Assembly (NCBI RefSeq): GCF_001647715.1
Contig: NZ_CP015600.1
Span: forward strand, 3,472,001-3,536,000
Source of the DNA: Pseudomonas antarctica
Lineage (GTDB): Bacteria > Pseudomonadota > Gammaproteobacteria > Pseudomonadales > Pseudomonadaceae
Direction of reading: 5' to 3'
DNA length: 64,000 bases
In this document: positions 36,600 to 45,363 of the stretch, one piece after another
Layout: each line of letters opens with the position of its first letter
Numbering within the stretch: position 1 is the first letter of the stretch
Made by a program: the position numbers and the translations under genes
The notes under the pieces: model-generated
Told to the model about the DNA's origin: nothing
Databases searched by the model: none
The model's input: only the letters and a program-made list of their open reading frames with translations

Positions 36600-38312
36600 T
36601 TAGAGGAAAAAATCCATGCGAAAGTAGATCGGCGCTTCGCGGTCAAGCAGCGCGGCCGGTCGTTCCAGCGAGTGGGCAAAGGTCACGCTGGTGCTAACGT
36701 GCTGGCCACGGGCGAACAGCTCAAACGAATTGCTCGACACCCGGCCATGCACTTCCCGGTTGTAGCGAGCGTTACGGATAACACCTTGGTCATAGCCGAC
36801 ACTGGCGCCGTATTCGCCGAACACCGGGCGCAGCCAGTCGAGCGTCACCGGGCGGCTCCAGCGCAGGTCATTGCGCCAATAGCCGCCGCTGTCGCCATTG
36901 AGCTGCTGGTCTTTGAAACCGCGTACCGATGAGGCGCCACCGAGGCTCATGCGCTGGGGGCTGAACAACACGTCTTCACTGCGTTGGCCGGTGGCCAGGC
37001 TGATAAAACTGAAAGACTCGCCCCACAGCTTGAACGGTTGCAGGTAGCTGACGGTGGCGGTGTATTTGCGGTAGCGCGCGTCCGGCACGCCAGGCCCCGG
37101 GTTGTGATTGCCCTGGGCGTCGAAGGCGCCGGTGCCGTTCTGCATACCGACGTCGAGGTTGACGAAGGCGCTGCCAATGCGACGCCCATGGTTGATGCCC
37201 AACTGCAACTCACTGAGGCGATTGCTGCTCTCTTTGAGGTGGTTGTCGTTGATGTAGTTGTTGGTGCGCAGGTGGGCCAGGCCAACGTTCACCGAGGTTT
37301 TGCTCAGGGCGTCGCGGTGGATCACGCGCTCGGCGCGCAACTGGTGGTTTTGGCTGTCGCCGGTTTGCTTGAAGTCAAAGCCGTCGCCTTTGGCCACTGA
37401 GCGGTAATCGCTCTGGTTGTAGCTGTAACTGAAGTTCCACCAACCCCACGGCACGTTGTAGTAGAGCATCGCGTTTTTTGAGGTTTTCTGGTGGTCGCTG
37501 ATGGCGTCGTGGCCGCCGCGCAGCACCAGTTGATCAGCCAGGCCCAGCGGGCTATCCCACTCAAAGCCGGTGCCCCACTGCTGCTCGCCGGTGCTGCGCT
37601 GCCCATCGTTATTGCGCGACAGGCTGGCACGCCAAGGTTTTTGCGGGTTGTTCTTGACCAACACGGTACTGCCGCCAACAGCACTGCCCGGCGTCAGTTC
37701 CATTTGTGCCTGGTTGGAAGGCAAGCGATTAAGCTGATCGATGGCTTGCTCGACTTCTCGCAGGTTGAGCAAGTCACCGTTGTTGCCGGGAAAGGCCATG
37801 GCCAGTTCGCGATCGGACAGCTTGCTGTTGTCGGCGCCTTTTACGCCTTCAAGTTTGCCCTCCACTACCAAGACTTGCAGACGACCACTGGACAGGTCTT
37901 GCTGCGGCAAGTAGGCGCGGCTGGTGACCAGGCCTTTGACGATGTAATAGTCGGTAACGCGCTTGAGTAGTTGATTGAGCTGGGAAACGCCCAGGCACTG
38001 ATCAACATAGGACTTGAGCAGGCGCTCGCGCTCAACGCCAGAAAGGCTGTCGGCACCTTTGAGTTCGATGTGCTGGATGGGGAAACAGCGGGTGTCCACC
38101 GGGCCGGCGGGAGCCACCGGGTTTACCTCTTTGCCAGGCAGGTCCTTGAGTTCTTCAAGACGCCGTTGTTGTTCTTCCAACAGGCGGTTTTGCCGGTCGC
38201 GAATCAGGTCCTGGTCGCCAGGATTGGTCGCGGCAAAGGCGCTGTCAGGGGCACTAAGGCACAATAACGTCAGGCACAGTAATGGCCGAGTCCATGGCGT
38301 GAGCAGGTACAT
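36600..38312 (-). CDS. cdiB: CdiB/TpsB outer-membrane transporter
   Basis: A 570-residue two-partner secretion pore. It has a signal peptide (TRPLLCLTLLCLSAPDSAFA), a Gln/Arg-rich H1-like helix (RDRQNRLLEEQQRRLEELKD), a POTRA_2/ShlB region (CFPIQHIELKGADSLSGVER and LVTSRAYLPQQDLSSGRLQV) and a C-terminal 16-strand barrel ending VTFAHSLERPAALLDREAPI ... FFL. It exports CdiA across the outer membrane. Start ATG 38312. The cdiA start lies 30 bp downstream, so the genes share one mRNA in the order B-A-I. Confidence 0.9.
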   Translation of the reverse strand: MYLLTPWTRPLLCLTLLCLSAPDSAFAATNPGDQDLIRDRQNRLLEEQQRRLEELKDLPGKEVNPVAPAGPVDTRCFPIQHIELKGADSLSGVERERLLKSYVDQCLGVSQLNQLLKRVTDYYIVKGLVTSRAYLPQQDLSSGRLQVLVVEGKLEGVKGADNSKLSDRELAMAFPGNNGDLLNLREVEQAIDQLNRLPSNQAQMELTPGSAVGGSTVLVKNNPQKPWRASLSRNNDGQRSTGEQQWGTGFEWDSPLGLADQLVLRGGHDAISDHQKTSKNAMLYYNVPWGWWNFSYSYNQSDYRSVAKGDGFDFKQTGDSQNHQLRAERVIHRDALSKTSVNVGLAHLRTNNYINDNHLKESSNRLSELQLGINHGRRIGSAFVNLDVGMQNGTGAFDAQGNHNPGPGVPDARYRKYTATVSYLQPFKLWGESFSFISLATGQRSEDVLFSPQRMSLGGASSVRGFKDQQLNGDSGGYWRNDLRWSRPVTLDWLRPVFGEYGASVGYDQGVIRNARYNREVHGRVSSNSFELFARGQHVSTSVTFAHSLERPAALLDREAPIYFRMDFFL

Positions 38313-38677
38313 ATTTCGTTCCGTCGAAAAACAATGGCGGCAAGCTATCATCGAACCTGGAGCATGCCAAGATTCTGGCAACCGTGATATTTACGTTAGA
38401 ATATTTATTAAGCTATTGATTTATAATCACTTTTTTAATTTATCACTTTAAACAACCATTACTATTTCAGATGAACGGCAAATGACAAGCACTTGACACT
38501 CACAAAATAATAAAAATTTAAATAGGAGATCGCCTAGGATTTGCGCGAAACGTCTTAAAAAACACAAACAGTAACAAAGTTACTCTCACATTCCGCCGTT
38601 GCGGCACCTCAACTTCAAGTGATGAAGGGCATCCACTGGAACACCCTAATGTGTTCCAGTGCGACGCCTTAGCGTCG
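38313..38677 (-). promoter_or_regulatory. AT-rich upstream region of the cdiBAI operon
   Basis: No gene. The sequence is far more AT-rich than its neighbours (for instance TTATAATCACTTTTTTAATT near 38422), a common trait of CDI promoters silenced by H-NS/MvaT-like proteins. The part at 38640-38677 holds a short inverted repeat (GTTCCAGTG / CACTGGAAC) just beyond the DUF2252 stop, which may be a terminator. Confidence 0.45.
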
Positions 38678-39862
38678 TTAGTGCTCCAACGCATACCGCC
38701 GACAATGGTTGAGATAACCCTGCTCATGGCTACCGACCAACTGCACCACACTGGTCCATAACCACGACGGTGCATCCAGTTGTTTAGAGCGGTTTTCCTG
38801 CAATGTTGCCATCCAGTCCTTGCGCGTCTCGCGGTCCATCTGCCGTGCGTGGGCAATGCCGACTACGCGGGCCAGGTATCCGGCGGCGTGCATGGCGTCG
38901 GTCTCGCTGAGTTCGTCCAGCTCCAGCTTCATGTCCTGGGGCAGCAATTCACGGATGAAAAAACCATGGTCGAGAAAACGCGTCGCGATCATGCGCCCAC
39001 CCAGGCCCGGTGACAGCTGGCGGGCGCCTTCCACCACACGCCGGCCATTGTCGCGGGGCATCTTGGCCCGTGCTGCGCGGGGTGCGGCAGCGCCGACGGC
39101 TTCCTTGATGTCGATCAGGCAATACTCCTGATCGTCCTTGTCGCCTACGCCCAGCAGCGCCGCATAGCGCAACAAGCCCAAGGAGCTGCAACCCTTGACC
39201 CAATAAGCCGAGTCCAGCAGCTCAACCTTGGCGTCTTTGGGCCGGCCTTTGAGTGAGGTGACCAACTGATGAAGCTCATCGGAGGCGCACAACGTTTGCA
39301 AGGCGCTCTTCTCTGCCCGCGACAACGACCAGAAATGCTTGCCCAGTGGAATCGTCGGCCGTGCATTTTCGATGCGTTCACGCGCCAGGTTTTTCCAGGT
39401 GCGCTCCACCGCGCTGCGCATGCCGGCCTTGACCTGGGAGGGGCGTGGCGGCACTTCGTCGGGTTCGTCTTTGAAGGCTTGCTCGTAGCCCACCATCATT
39501 TCTTCGAGCATGCGCGCGGTGGTCACCCCCGGCAGGTCCGAGCCGCGCGCGGCGGTGGCCAGGGATAAAGCCAGACGCACCAGGTCGTGGGCCGGGTTGC
39601 CGATCACGGTCTGGTCAAGGTCACGTATATGCATGTCAATGCGGCCCTTGTTGTCGCCGGTAGGCCCCAAGTTACCCGCGTGACAATCACCACAAATCCA
39701 GATCGCCGGGCCGTGGGGCAAACGGCGGCCAGGGAGACTGTGCAGCCATTCATAGAACTGCACCGTGCTGCCACGCACGTAGGCGTGGGCGGAACGCGCC
39801 ATCTTCAAGTTGCGCAATTGCGTGAGGTGGGGCATGCGGTCGGAGGGACGCGGGGTTTTCAT
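38678..39862 (-). CDS. DUF2252 family protein
   Basis: A 394-residue cytoplasmic protein of DUF2252, with a kinase-like fold region (GPAIWICGDCHAGNLGPTGD, DLDQTVIGNPAHDLVRLALS; LLRYAALLGVGDKDDQEYCL with YCLIDIKEA). Function unknown; the H-G-N and D motifs recall aminoglycoside-phosphotransferase-like enzymes. Its last 21 codons are duplicated at 20085-20153, which makes it the right boundary of the 18.6 kb island, with the gene itself undamaged. Confidence 0.82.
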   Translation of the reverse strand: MKTPRPSDRMPHLTQLRNLKMARSAHAYVRGSTVQFYEWLHSLPGRRLPHGPAIWICGDCHAGNLGPTGDNKGRIDMHIRDLDQTVIGNPAHDLVRLALSLATAARGSDLPGVTTARMLEEMMVGYEQAFKDEPDEVPPRPSQVKAGMRSAVERTWKNLARERIENARPTIPLGKHFWSLSRAEKSALQTLCASDELHQLVTSLKGRPKDAKVELLDSAYWVKGCSSLGLLRYAALLGVGDKDDQEYCLIDIKEAVGAAAPRAARAKMPRDNGRRVVEGARQLSPGLGGRMIATRFLDHGFFIRELLPQDMKLELDELSETDAMHAAGYLARVVGIAHARQMDRETRKDWMATLQENRSKQLDAPSWLWTSVVQLVGSHEQGYLNHCRRYALEH

Positions 39863-39936
39863 GGGTGAACTCGTGACGAGGGAGACAGTAGAGGGTAGCC
39901 CGTCGAGAATGTTTCATTTTGTTTCAAGGAAAAATC

Positions 39937-40815
39937 TCACTGCTGTTGTGCACACTCGGTCAGCCAACTTTTAAACGCTTGCATTGCCGAGGTTTCAGCC
40001 CGCGACTGCAAGCGCGTCAGCCAATAACTGCCAGTGGTGATGCCCACATCGAACGGCTGGCGAATCACATCCGTCGCCAGTTGCCGCGAGAACATCATCG
40101 CTGGCGCCAGCGCCACGCCGATGCCTTGCAAGGCTGCCTCCATCATTGCCAGTGAGGAGTCGAACACGATATTGCGCGGTACCAGGGTGTCGGCCGGCAG
40201 CCCGGCGGCCTGGAACCACAGGTTCCACTCATCGGCGCGGTAGGAGCGCAGCAAGGTATGTTTGAGCACATCGGCAGGTGTGTGTAATTGCTCGGCGAGT
40301 GCAGGCACGCACAATACCGTCAACGATGCTTCCAGCAGTTGGCAGGCCTCGGTGCCATGCCAAGCGCCTGCGCCAAAACGAATAGCGTAATCCAGACCTT
40401 CGGCGGCGACGTCGACGCGGTTGTTATGGGTCGACAGTCGCAGGTCGATAAACGGATAGCGGCTCTGGAACTCCGGCAGGCGCGGCAACAACCAGCCGAC
40501 GGCAAAAGTGCCGACCGCGCCCACGGTGAGCACTTCGCGGTAATGCCCGCCCTCGAACTGGCCTAAGGTATGTGCAATACGGTCGAAGGACTCGCGCAAC
40601 ACCGGCAGCAGGGTTTCGCCCTCACTGGTCAGCATCAAGCCGCGTGGCAGGCGCTTGAACAAGGTGACATTCAGTTGGGCTTCCAGGCTTTTGACCTGAT
40701 GGCTCACCGCCGCCTGGGTCACACACAGCTCAATGGCTGCCCGGGTAAAGCTCAAGTGACGGGCCGACGCTTCGAATGCACGCAGGGCATTGAGCGGCAA
40801 GTGGGAACGCAGCAT
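39937..40815 (-). CDS. ampR: LysR-type regulator of ampC (AmpR)
   Basis: A 292-residue LysR regulator whose N-terminus PLNALRAFEASARHLSFTRA and helix-turn-helix AIELCVTQAAVSHQVKSLEA match AmpR/GcvA. The effector domain carries VGAVGTFAVGWLLPRLPEFQ and LSTHNNRVDVAAEGLDYAIR, also AmpR-like. AmpR senses muropeptides from cell-wall recycling and switches ampC between repression and activation. It is divergent from ampC with a 132-bp gap that contains the operator, the classical ampR-ampC layout. Confidence 0.92.
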   Translation of the reverse strand: MLRSHLPLNALRAFEASARHLSFTRAAIELCVTQAAVSHQVKSLEAQLNVTLFKRLPRGLMLTSEGETLLPVLRESFDRIAHTLGQFEGGHYREVLTVGAVGTFAVGWLLPRLPEFQSRYPFIDLRLSTHNNRVDVAAEGLDYAIRFGAGAWHGTEACQLLEASLTVLCVPALAEQLHTPADVLKHTLLRSYRADEWNLWFQAAGLPADTLVPRNIVFDSSLAMMEAALQGIGVALAPAMMFSRQLATDVIRQPFDVGITTGSYWLTRLQSRAETSAMQAFKSWLTECAQQQ

Positions 40816-40857
40816 GGCTTACCCCAAATTTTTCTAATGGCTGGTGCGAGATATCAT

Positions 40858-40879
40858 CGTTTGTCGAAGGGGCAAAATC
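40858..40879 (+). promoter_or_regulatory. probable AmpR operator
   Basis: CGTTTGTCGAAGGGGCAAAA followed by TC closely resembles the AmpR-protected region of enterobacterial ampC (CGTTTGTCAACACGGTGCAA). It lies between the divergent ampR and ampC starts, about 70 bp before the ampC ATG. Confidence 0.55.
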
Positions 40880-40947
40880 CACTTAGATTTGCGGCGCCTG
40901 CGCAGGCCTCGATTGTCAGAGCATCATTTATAGGGAAGCGAACCACC

Positions 40948-42090
40948 ATGAACCACACACTACAAAAAATACTGATATCGGCCTTATTGCTCGGCTCCGG
41001 CACCTGCATGGCAGACGCCGATATTCGCCAGGTCGTCGACACCAGCGTCGTACCTTTGATGCAACAACAAGGCATCCCCGGCCTGTCCATCGCCGTGGTC
41101 AACAAAGGCAAGGCGCAATACTTTAACTACGGCGTAGCGAACAAAGACACACAACAGCCGGTGACCGAGGACACCCTGTTTGAAATCGGTTCAGTGAGCA
41201 AAACCTTCACCGCCACCCTCGGCGGCTATACCCAGGCGACCGGCAAGCTCAAGCTCTCGGACAAGGCCAGCGAGCACCTGTCCGCACTGGCCGGCAGCGC
41301 CTTCGACCAGATTAGCCTGCTGCAACTGGCGACCTACACGCCAGGCGGCTTGCCCCTGCAGTTTCCCGACGCCGCCGACAGCGCCGAGAACATGCTGGGC
41401 TACTTCCAGCATTGGAAACCGACTTACGCACCGGGCGCGCAACGCCTGTATTCCAACCCGAGCATCGGGCTGTTCGGCTACCTCTCGGCGCAAAGCCTTG
41501 GCCAGCCGTTCAACGTGGCCATGCAGAAAACCCTGCTGCCCAAACTGGGCTTGACCAACACCCACGTCAGCGTGCCCGCCGACAAATCCGGCCAGTACGC
41601 CCAAGGCTATGACAAGCTCCAGAAACCCGTGCGCGTGAGCCCTGGCGCACTCGACAGCGAAGCCTACGGCATCAAGACCAGCACCCAGGACCTGGCTCAC
41701 TACGTGATGGTGAACATGCACCCGCAAACCCTGGAAAAGCCGCTGCAACAAGCCATCGCAGCGACTCACGCCGGTTACTACACCGTGAACGGCATGACCC
41801 AGGGCCTGGGTTGGGAACGCTACCCCTACCCGATCACGCTGAACGCATTGCTGGACGGCAACTCCACGCCAATGGCAATGGAGCCGCACAAGGTCACTTG
41901 GCTGACACCCGCACAACCGCAGCCGGCCAATGTGCTCTACAACAAAACCGGCTCAACCGGTGGTTTTGGGGCGTACGTGGTGTACGTGCCGAGCAAGGAC
42001 ATGGGTGTGGTGATTCTGGCAAACAAGAACTACCCGAATGCTGAGCGGGTCAAGTTGGCCTATACGATCTTGAGCGCGATGGACCACTAA
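40948..42090 (+). CDS. ampC: class C beta-lactamase AmpC
   Basis: A 380-residue periplasmic serine beta-lactamase. The signal peptide ends near TCMADAD; catalytic motifs are complete: S82-V-S-K (FEIGSVSKTFTATLGGYTQA), Y168-S-N (LYSNPSIGLFGYLSAQSLGQ) and K333-T-G (LYNKTGSTGGFGAYVVYVP). The start is ATG 40948, preceded by GGGAAG. It hydrolyses cephalosporins and is regulated by the divergent ampR. The sequence shows no truncation. Confidence 0.95.
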   Translation: MNHTLQKILISALLLGSGTCMADADIRQVVDTSVVPLMQQQGIPGLSIAVVNKGKAQYFNYGVANKDTQQPVTEDTLFEIGSVSKTFTATLGGYTQATGKLKLSDKASEHLSALAGSAFDQISLLQLATYTPGGLPLQFPDAADSAENMLGYFQHWKPTYAPGAQRLYSNPSIGLFGYLSAQSLGQPFNVAMQKTLLPKLGLTNTHVSVPADKSGQYAQGYDKLQKPVRVSPGALDSEAYGIKTSTQDLAHYVMVNMHPQTLEKPLQQAIAATHAGYYTVNGMTQGLGWERYPYPITLNALLDGNSTPMAMEPHKVTWLTPAQPQPANVLYNKTGSTGGFGAYVVYVPSKDMGVVILANKNYPNAERVKLAYTILSAMDH

Positions 42091-42109
42091 CGCCTGGCAA
42101 AAACCAAAT

Positions 42110-42196
42110 GTGGGAGTGGGCTTGCTCGCGAATACGGTGTATCAGCCACCGATGTGTTGACTGACACGCCGCCTTCGCGAGCAAGCCCGCTCCCAC
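42110..42196. repeat. REP inverted pair
   Basis: GTGGGAGTGGGCTTGCTCGC and GCGAGCAAGCCCGCTCCCAC flank a loop of about 47 bases. It runs into the broken LysR gene whose N-terminal codons begin here. Confidence 0.85.
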
Positions 42197-42199
42197 ACT

Positions 42200-42907
42200 T
42201 GGATCTTTATTGTGATGAGATTCGTGTACACACCGAAGCCGCCAAGCACTTCGATCTCGCCGACCTGCGCCTGTTTATCCATATCGCCGAATCCCCCAGC
42301 CTGAGCCAGGGCGCCAAGCGTGCGTTTCACTCGCCGGCCGCTGCCAGTGCGCGGATCAAGGCGCTGGAAGGCCAGTTGGATACGCGCCTGTTGTACCGCG
42401 ACAGCCGTGGCGTGGAAATCACCCCGGCGGGCGATCGGTTGCTGCACCCTGCGCGGCTGATCATGCGCCAGGTGGATTACCTGAAAAGCGAATTCACCCA
42501 GTACGGCGTGGACTCCGCGGGGCATATCCGCATCTTTGCCAACACCACGGCGGTGACCGTGTTTCTGCCGGGGGTGCTGACGGGCTTTTTGTCCCAGCGC
42601 CCGGGCGTGACCGTCGACCTGCAAGAAACGCCTGTCCCGCGATATCGTGCGCGGCGTCCTGGATGGCACCAGTGACATAGGCATCATTGCCGAGCCGTTA
42701 GAAGCCGCGGGCTTGCAGGTGCTGCATTTCAGCACGGATGAGCGGGTGTTAATGGTCCCGGTAGACCACCCGCTGGCCAATCAGCCCTCGGTGAGGCTGG
42801 ACGAGCCCTGGACCATTCGCGAACGCAGTATCCTGGTGCGTGAACTGGAAACACTGCCGAGCACCCTTCGGGCGTTGATTGCCACATTGATGCCGCAAAG
42901 CGCCTAA
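42200..42907 (+). pseudogene. broken LysR-family regulator
   Basis: The frame from the REP gives FDLADLRLFIHIAESPSLSQ, ...AASARIKALEGQLDTRLLYR, a complete LysR HTH, then breaks at 42626-42628 (an extra A in CAAGAAACGC): without it the protein would read LQERLSRDIVRGVLDGTSDI, which the next frame continues. The effector domain also lacks about 100 residues between QPSVRL and DEPWTIRERS. No normal start codon is visible; the usual ATG site reads GCC AAG CAC. Three lesions make it nonfunctional. Confidence 0.8.
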
Positions 42908-42939
42908 GCTCAACAGTCACCTTGCCAGAGGAGACTCCC

Positions 42940-43428
42940 ATGCAACTTGAAGGGTCCTGCCATTGCGGCGCCGTCACGTTCAGCCTGACCAGCCAGCACC
43001 CCTACCCCTACCAACGCTGCTACTGCTCGATCTGCCGCAAGACCCAGGGCGGCGGCGGTTATGCGATCAACCTGGCCGGTGATACGCAAAGCCTGAAGGT
43101 TCAAGGCCGCAAACACATTTCGATCTACCACGCCCGCCTCAAGCCGGACGGCGCCAGCCGCGCCCATGCAAGCACTGCCGAACGGCATTTCTGCTCGCAA
43201 TGCGGCAGCGCCCTGTGGCTGTTCAGCCCAGAGTGGCCGGAACTGATCCACCCCTTCGCGTCGGCCATCGACACGCCGTTGCCGGTACCGCCGCAACACA
43301 CGCATTTGATGCTCGGTTCCAAGGCCCCATGGGTCGAAGTCAGCGTGCGAAAAGGCGACGTACAGTTCGATGAATACCCCGAAGAGTCCATTGCCCAGTG
43401 GCATGAGCGATTAGGGCTAACGCGTTAA
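42940..43428 (+). CDS. GFA (glutathione-dependent formaldehyde-activating) family protein
   Basis: A 162-residue zinc protein with the cysteine pattern of the GFA/CENP-V fold: C7 and C9 (GSCHCG), C27-x-C29-x-x-C32 (RCYCSICRKTQGGGG), and the C-x-x-C pair in HFCSQCGSALW. These proteins bind zinc and often act in glutathione or formaldehyde metabolism, though most are uncharacterised. ATG 42940 has GAGGAG upstream. The gene follows the LysR relic by 32 bp and is probably independent. Confidence 0.87.
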   Translation: MQLEGSCHCGAVTFSLTSQHPYPYQRCYCSICRKTQGGGGYAINLAGDTQSLKVQGRKHISIYHARLKPDGASRAHASTAERHFCSQCGSALWLFSPEWPELIHPFASAIDTPLPVPPQHTHLMLGSKAPWVEVSVRKGDVQFDEYPEESIAQWHERLGLTR

Positions 43429-43522
43429 CAGTCTTTGACAGTTTCCCGACAAAGCTCTCAAAGATTGTTGGCCAGCGGCGCCCTAGCATTCGAGCATCCA
43501 AACCACCATCCGGGTGCTCTTC

Positions 43523-45346
43523 ATGTTTCGCACATTGCGCGGTATTCCGCTATTGGGTTGCCTGCTCGGCAGTATCGGTTGCCATGTGCAACCGCCTGCC
43601 CCGCCGCCGATTCCCAAAGGCGATTACGGCGCGATCATTCGTTACCTGCAAACCCGCATTCCCCAGGAAATGGCACGTGAGAACGTACCCGGCCTGTCGA
43701 TTGCGCTGGTCAATGGCCAGGAGCTGATCTGGGCGCGCGGGTTCGGCGTGGCCGACAAGGCCCAAGGTGTGCCGGTGACACCCAACACGGCGTTTCGCGC
43801 CGGCGGCATCGCCAAACTGCTCACGGCCACGGCGGCGCTGCAATTGGTCGAGCAACAGCGCCTGGCGCTGGATGCGCCGATCCAGCAGACGCTGCGCGAG
43901 TTCCACGTGCGCTCGCGCTTTCACAGCGACCAGGCGGCCGCCGACCGCGATATCACCCTGCGCCGCTTGCTCAGCCACCAGTCCGGTTTGCCCAGCGAAC
44001 ACCTGCGTGACGTGCGCAGCACTTTCGCCATGGGCCAGATGCCGATGCGCGTATCCGGCGTTTGGCTGAGCAGCCCGCCGGGCTCGCAAGTCGCCTATTC
44101 CAACCTGGGTTATTCGTTGGTCGGCGCCGCCATTGAACGCAGCAGCGGCAAAAGTTTCGAAGCGCAATTGCAAAGCAGCCTGCTCAAGCCACTGGAGATG
44201 AACCAGTCGAGTTTTGTCGGCACCGGTACGCAGTTGAGCTTCCGCGCGTTGGGCTACGAAGACGGTGTGGCGAGTACCGATGCACACGTCCGGGACCTCG
44301 CCGCCGGGGGCTTATGGGCAAGCCCCAAAGACCTCAGCCACTACGTGCGGATGCTGTTCGCCCAAGGCCTCTATAAAGGTCATCGCGTGTTGGGCAGCGC
44401 ATCGATTGATGAGATGTTCACCCAGCAAAACACCGGCAATGCCCTGGATTTCGATTGCCAGATGGGCCTGGGCTGGTTTTTGGCGCCGTGCGGCGATGAA
44501 CCGATCGGGCCCGGTGTGCGCACCTATCAGCACAGTGGCGGCGGCGACGATTTTGCGGCGCAGTTGAGCGTGCTGCCGGACCAGCAATTGGCGGTGATCA
44601 TCATGGCCAATGACGGCAACGCCGAAGAACTGGTCGCCCGAATGGCCACCGAGACGCTGCGCCTGATGCTCCAGGCGCAAACCGGCGAATCCACCTGCGC
44701 CGACGACTGCCAGGCACCCAACCATGGGCTCAAGTTGCGTCACGTGCCGGCCGCCATCGACCGCAAGCGTCTGGCCGGCTTTTATGCCACGGCCTGGGGA
44801 GTGTTCCGGATCAAGGATGACAATAATCGGCTGTCCGGCGAGCTGGCCGGGTTCGACTTCGAATTGTTGCGCGATGAGCACGGCTGGCTGCGCGCGCAGA
44901 AAAAAGTCCTCGGTGTCTGGCTCAAGGACCTCGGCGAACTGGGCCGCGTGCAGCTGGACGTGGTCACGGTGCAAGGTCGCCAGATGCTCACTGCCCGTAG
45001 CCACGGCCAGCGCCTCGCCATCGGCGAGCGCATCGAACCGCCGCCTTTGCCAGTGGCCTGGGCCGACACCATCGGCACCTACCAGGTGCTTAACACCCAT
45101 GAGCCCGACGCACCGCTGAGCGGTATCAGCGTACGCCTCGAAGAAGGCTTCCTGGTGATTCGCGGCCAATTGCACAACGAGCCGCTGACCGACTACATCC
45201 TGCTCCCGGTCGACAACGCCCACGCCGTGCTGGCCGGCAATGGCTACGGCCTGGGCGACACCGTGAGCCGCCAGGTCAACGGCCTCAGCGCTTCGGGCTA
45301 CTCCTTCAAACGTACGCAATCGCCCCACAACCTATTGAATTTCTAA
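43523..45346 (+). CDS. lipoprotein of the serine beta-lactamase fold lacking the nucleophile
   Basis: A 607-residue protein with signal peptide and lipobox (LLGCLLGSIGC) and a PBP-like beta-lactamase domain: VPGLSIALVNGQELIWARGF, AYSNLGYSLVGAAIE (YSN motif) and HSGGGDDFAAQLSVLPDQQL (HxG motif). The SxxK motif reads FRAGGIAKLL, so the expected Ser at residue 95 is Gly while Lys98 stays. It continues with about 200 residues of lipocalin-like C-terminal domain. Either a pseudoenzyme or a point mutation; MipA follows after 17 bp. Confidence 0.85.
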   Translation: MFRTLRGIPLLGCLLGSIGCHVQPPAPPPIPKGDYGAIIRYLQTRIPQEMARENVPGLSIALVNGQELIWARGFGVADKAQGVPVTPNTAFRAGGIAKLLTATAALQLVEQQRLALDAPIQQTLREFHVRSRFHSDQAAADRDITLRRLLSHQSGLPSEHLRDVRSTFAMGQMPMRVSGVWLSSPPGSQVAYSNLGYSLVGAAIERSSGKSFEAQLQSSLLKPLEMNQSSFVGTGTQLSFRALGYEDGVASTDAHVRDLAAGGLWASPKDLSHYVRMLFAQGLYKGHRVLGSASIDEMFTQQNTGNALDFDCQMGLGWFLAPCGDEPIGPGVRTYQHSGGGDDFAAQLSVLPDQQLAVIIMANDGNAEELVARMATETLRLMLQAQTGESTCADDCQAPNHGLKLRHVPAAIDRKRLAGFYATAWGVFRIKDDNNRLSGELAGFDFELLRDEHGWLRAQKKVLGVWLKDLGELGRVQLDVVTVQGRQMLTARSHGQRLAIGERIEPPPLPVAWADTIGTYQVLNTHEPDAPLSGISVRLEEGFLVIRGQLHNEPLTDYILLPVDNAHAVLAGNGYGLGDTVSRQVNGLSASGYSFKRTQSPHNLLNF

Positions 45347-45363
45347 CACGGAAGAACCGCCTG

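Noticed and set aside
40570..40947. ampC reading frame extended upstream to 40570
   Set aside because: The extension overlaps ampR in antisense and lacks conservation; the ATG at 40948 has a good ribosome site and a proper signal peptide.
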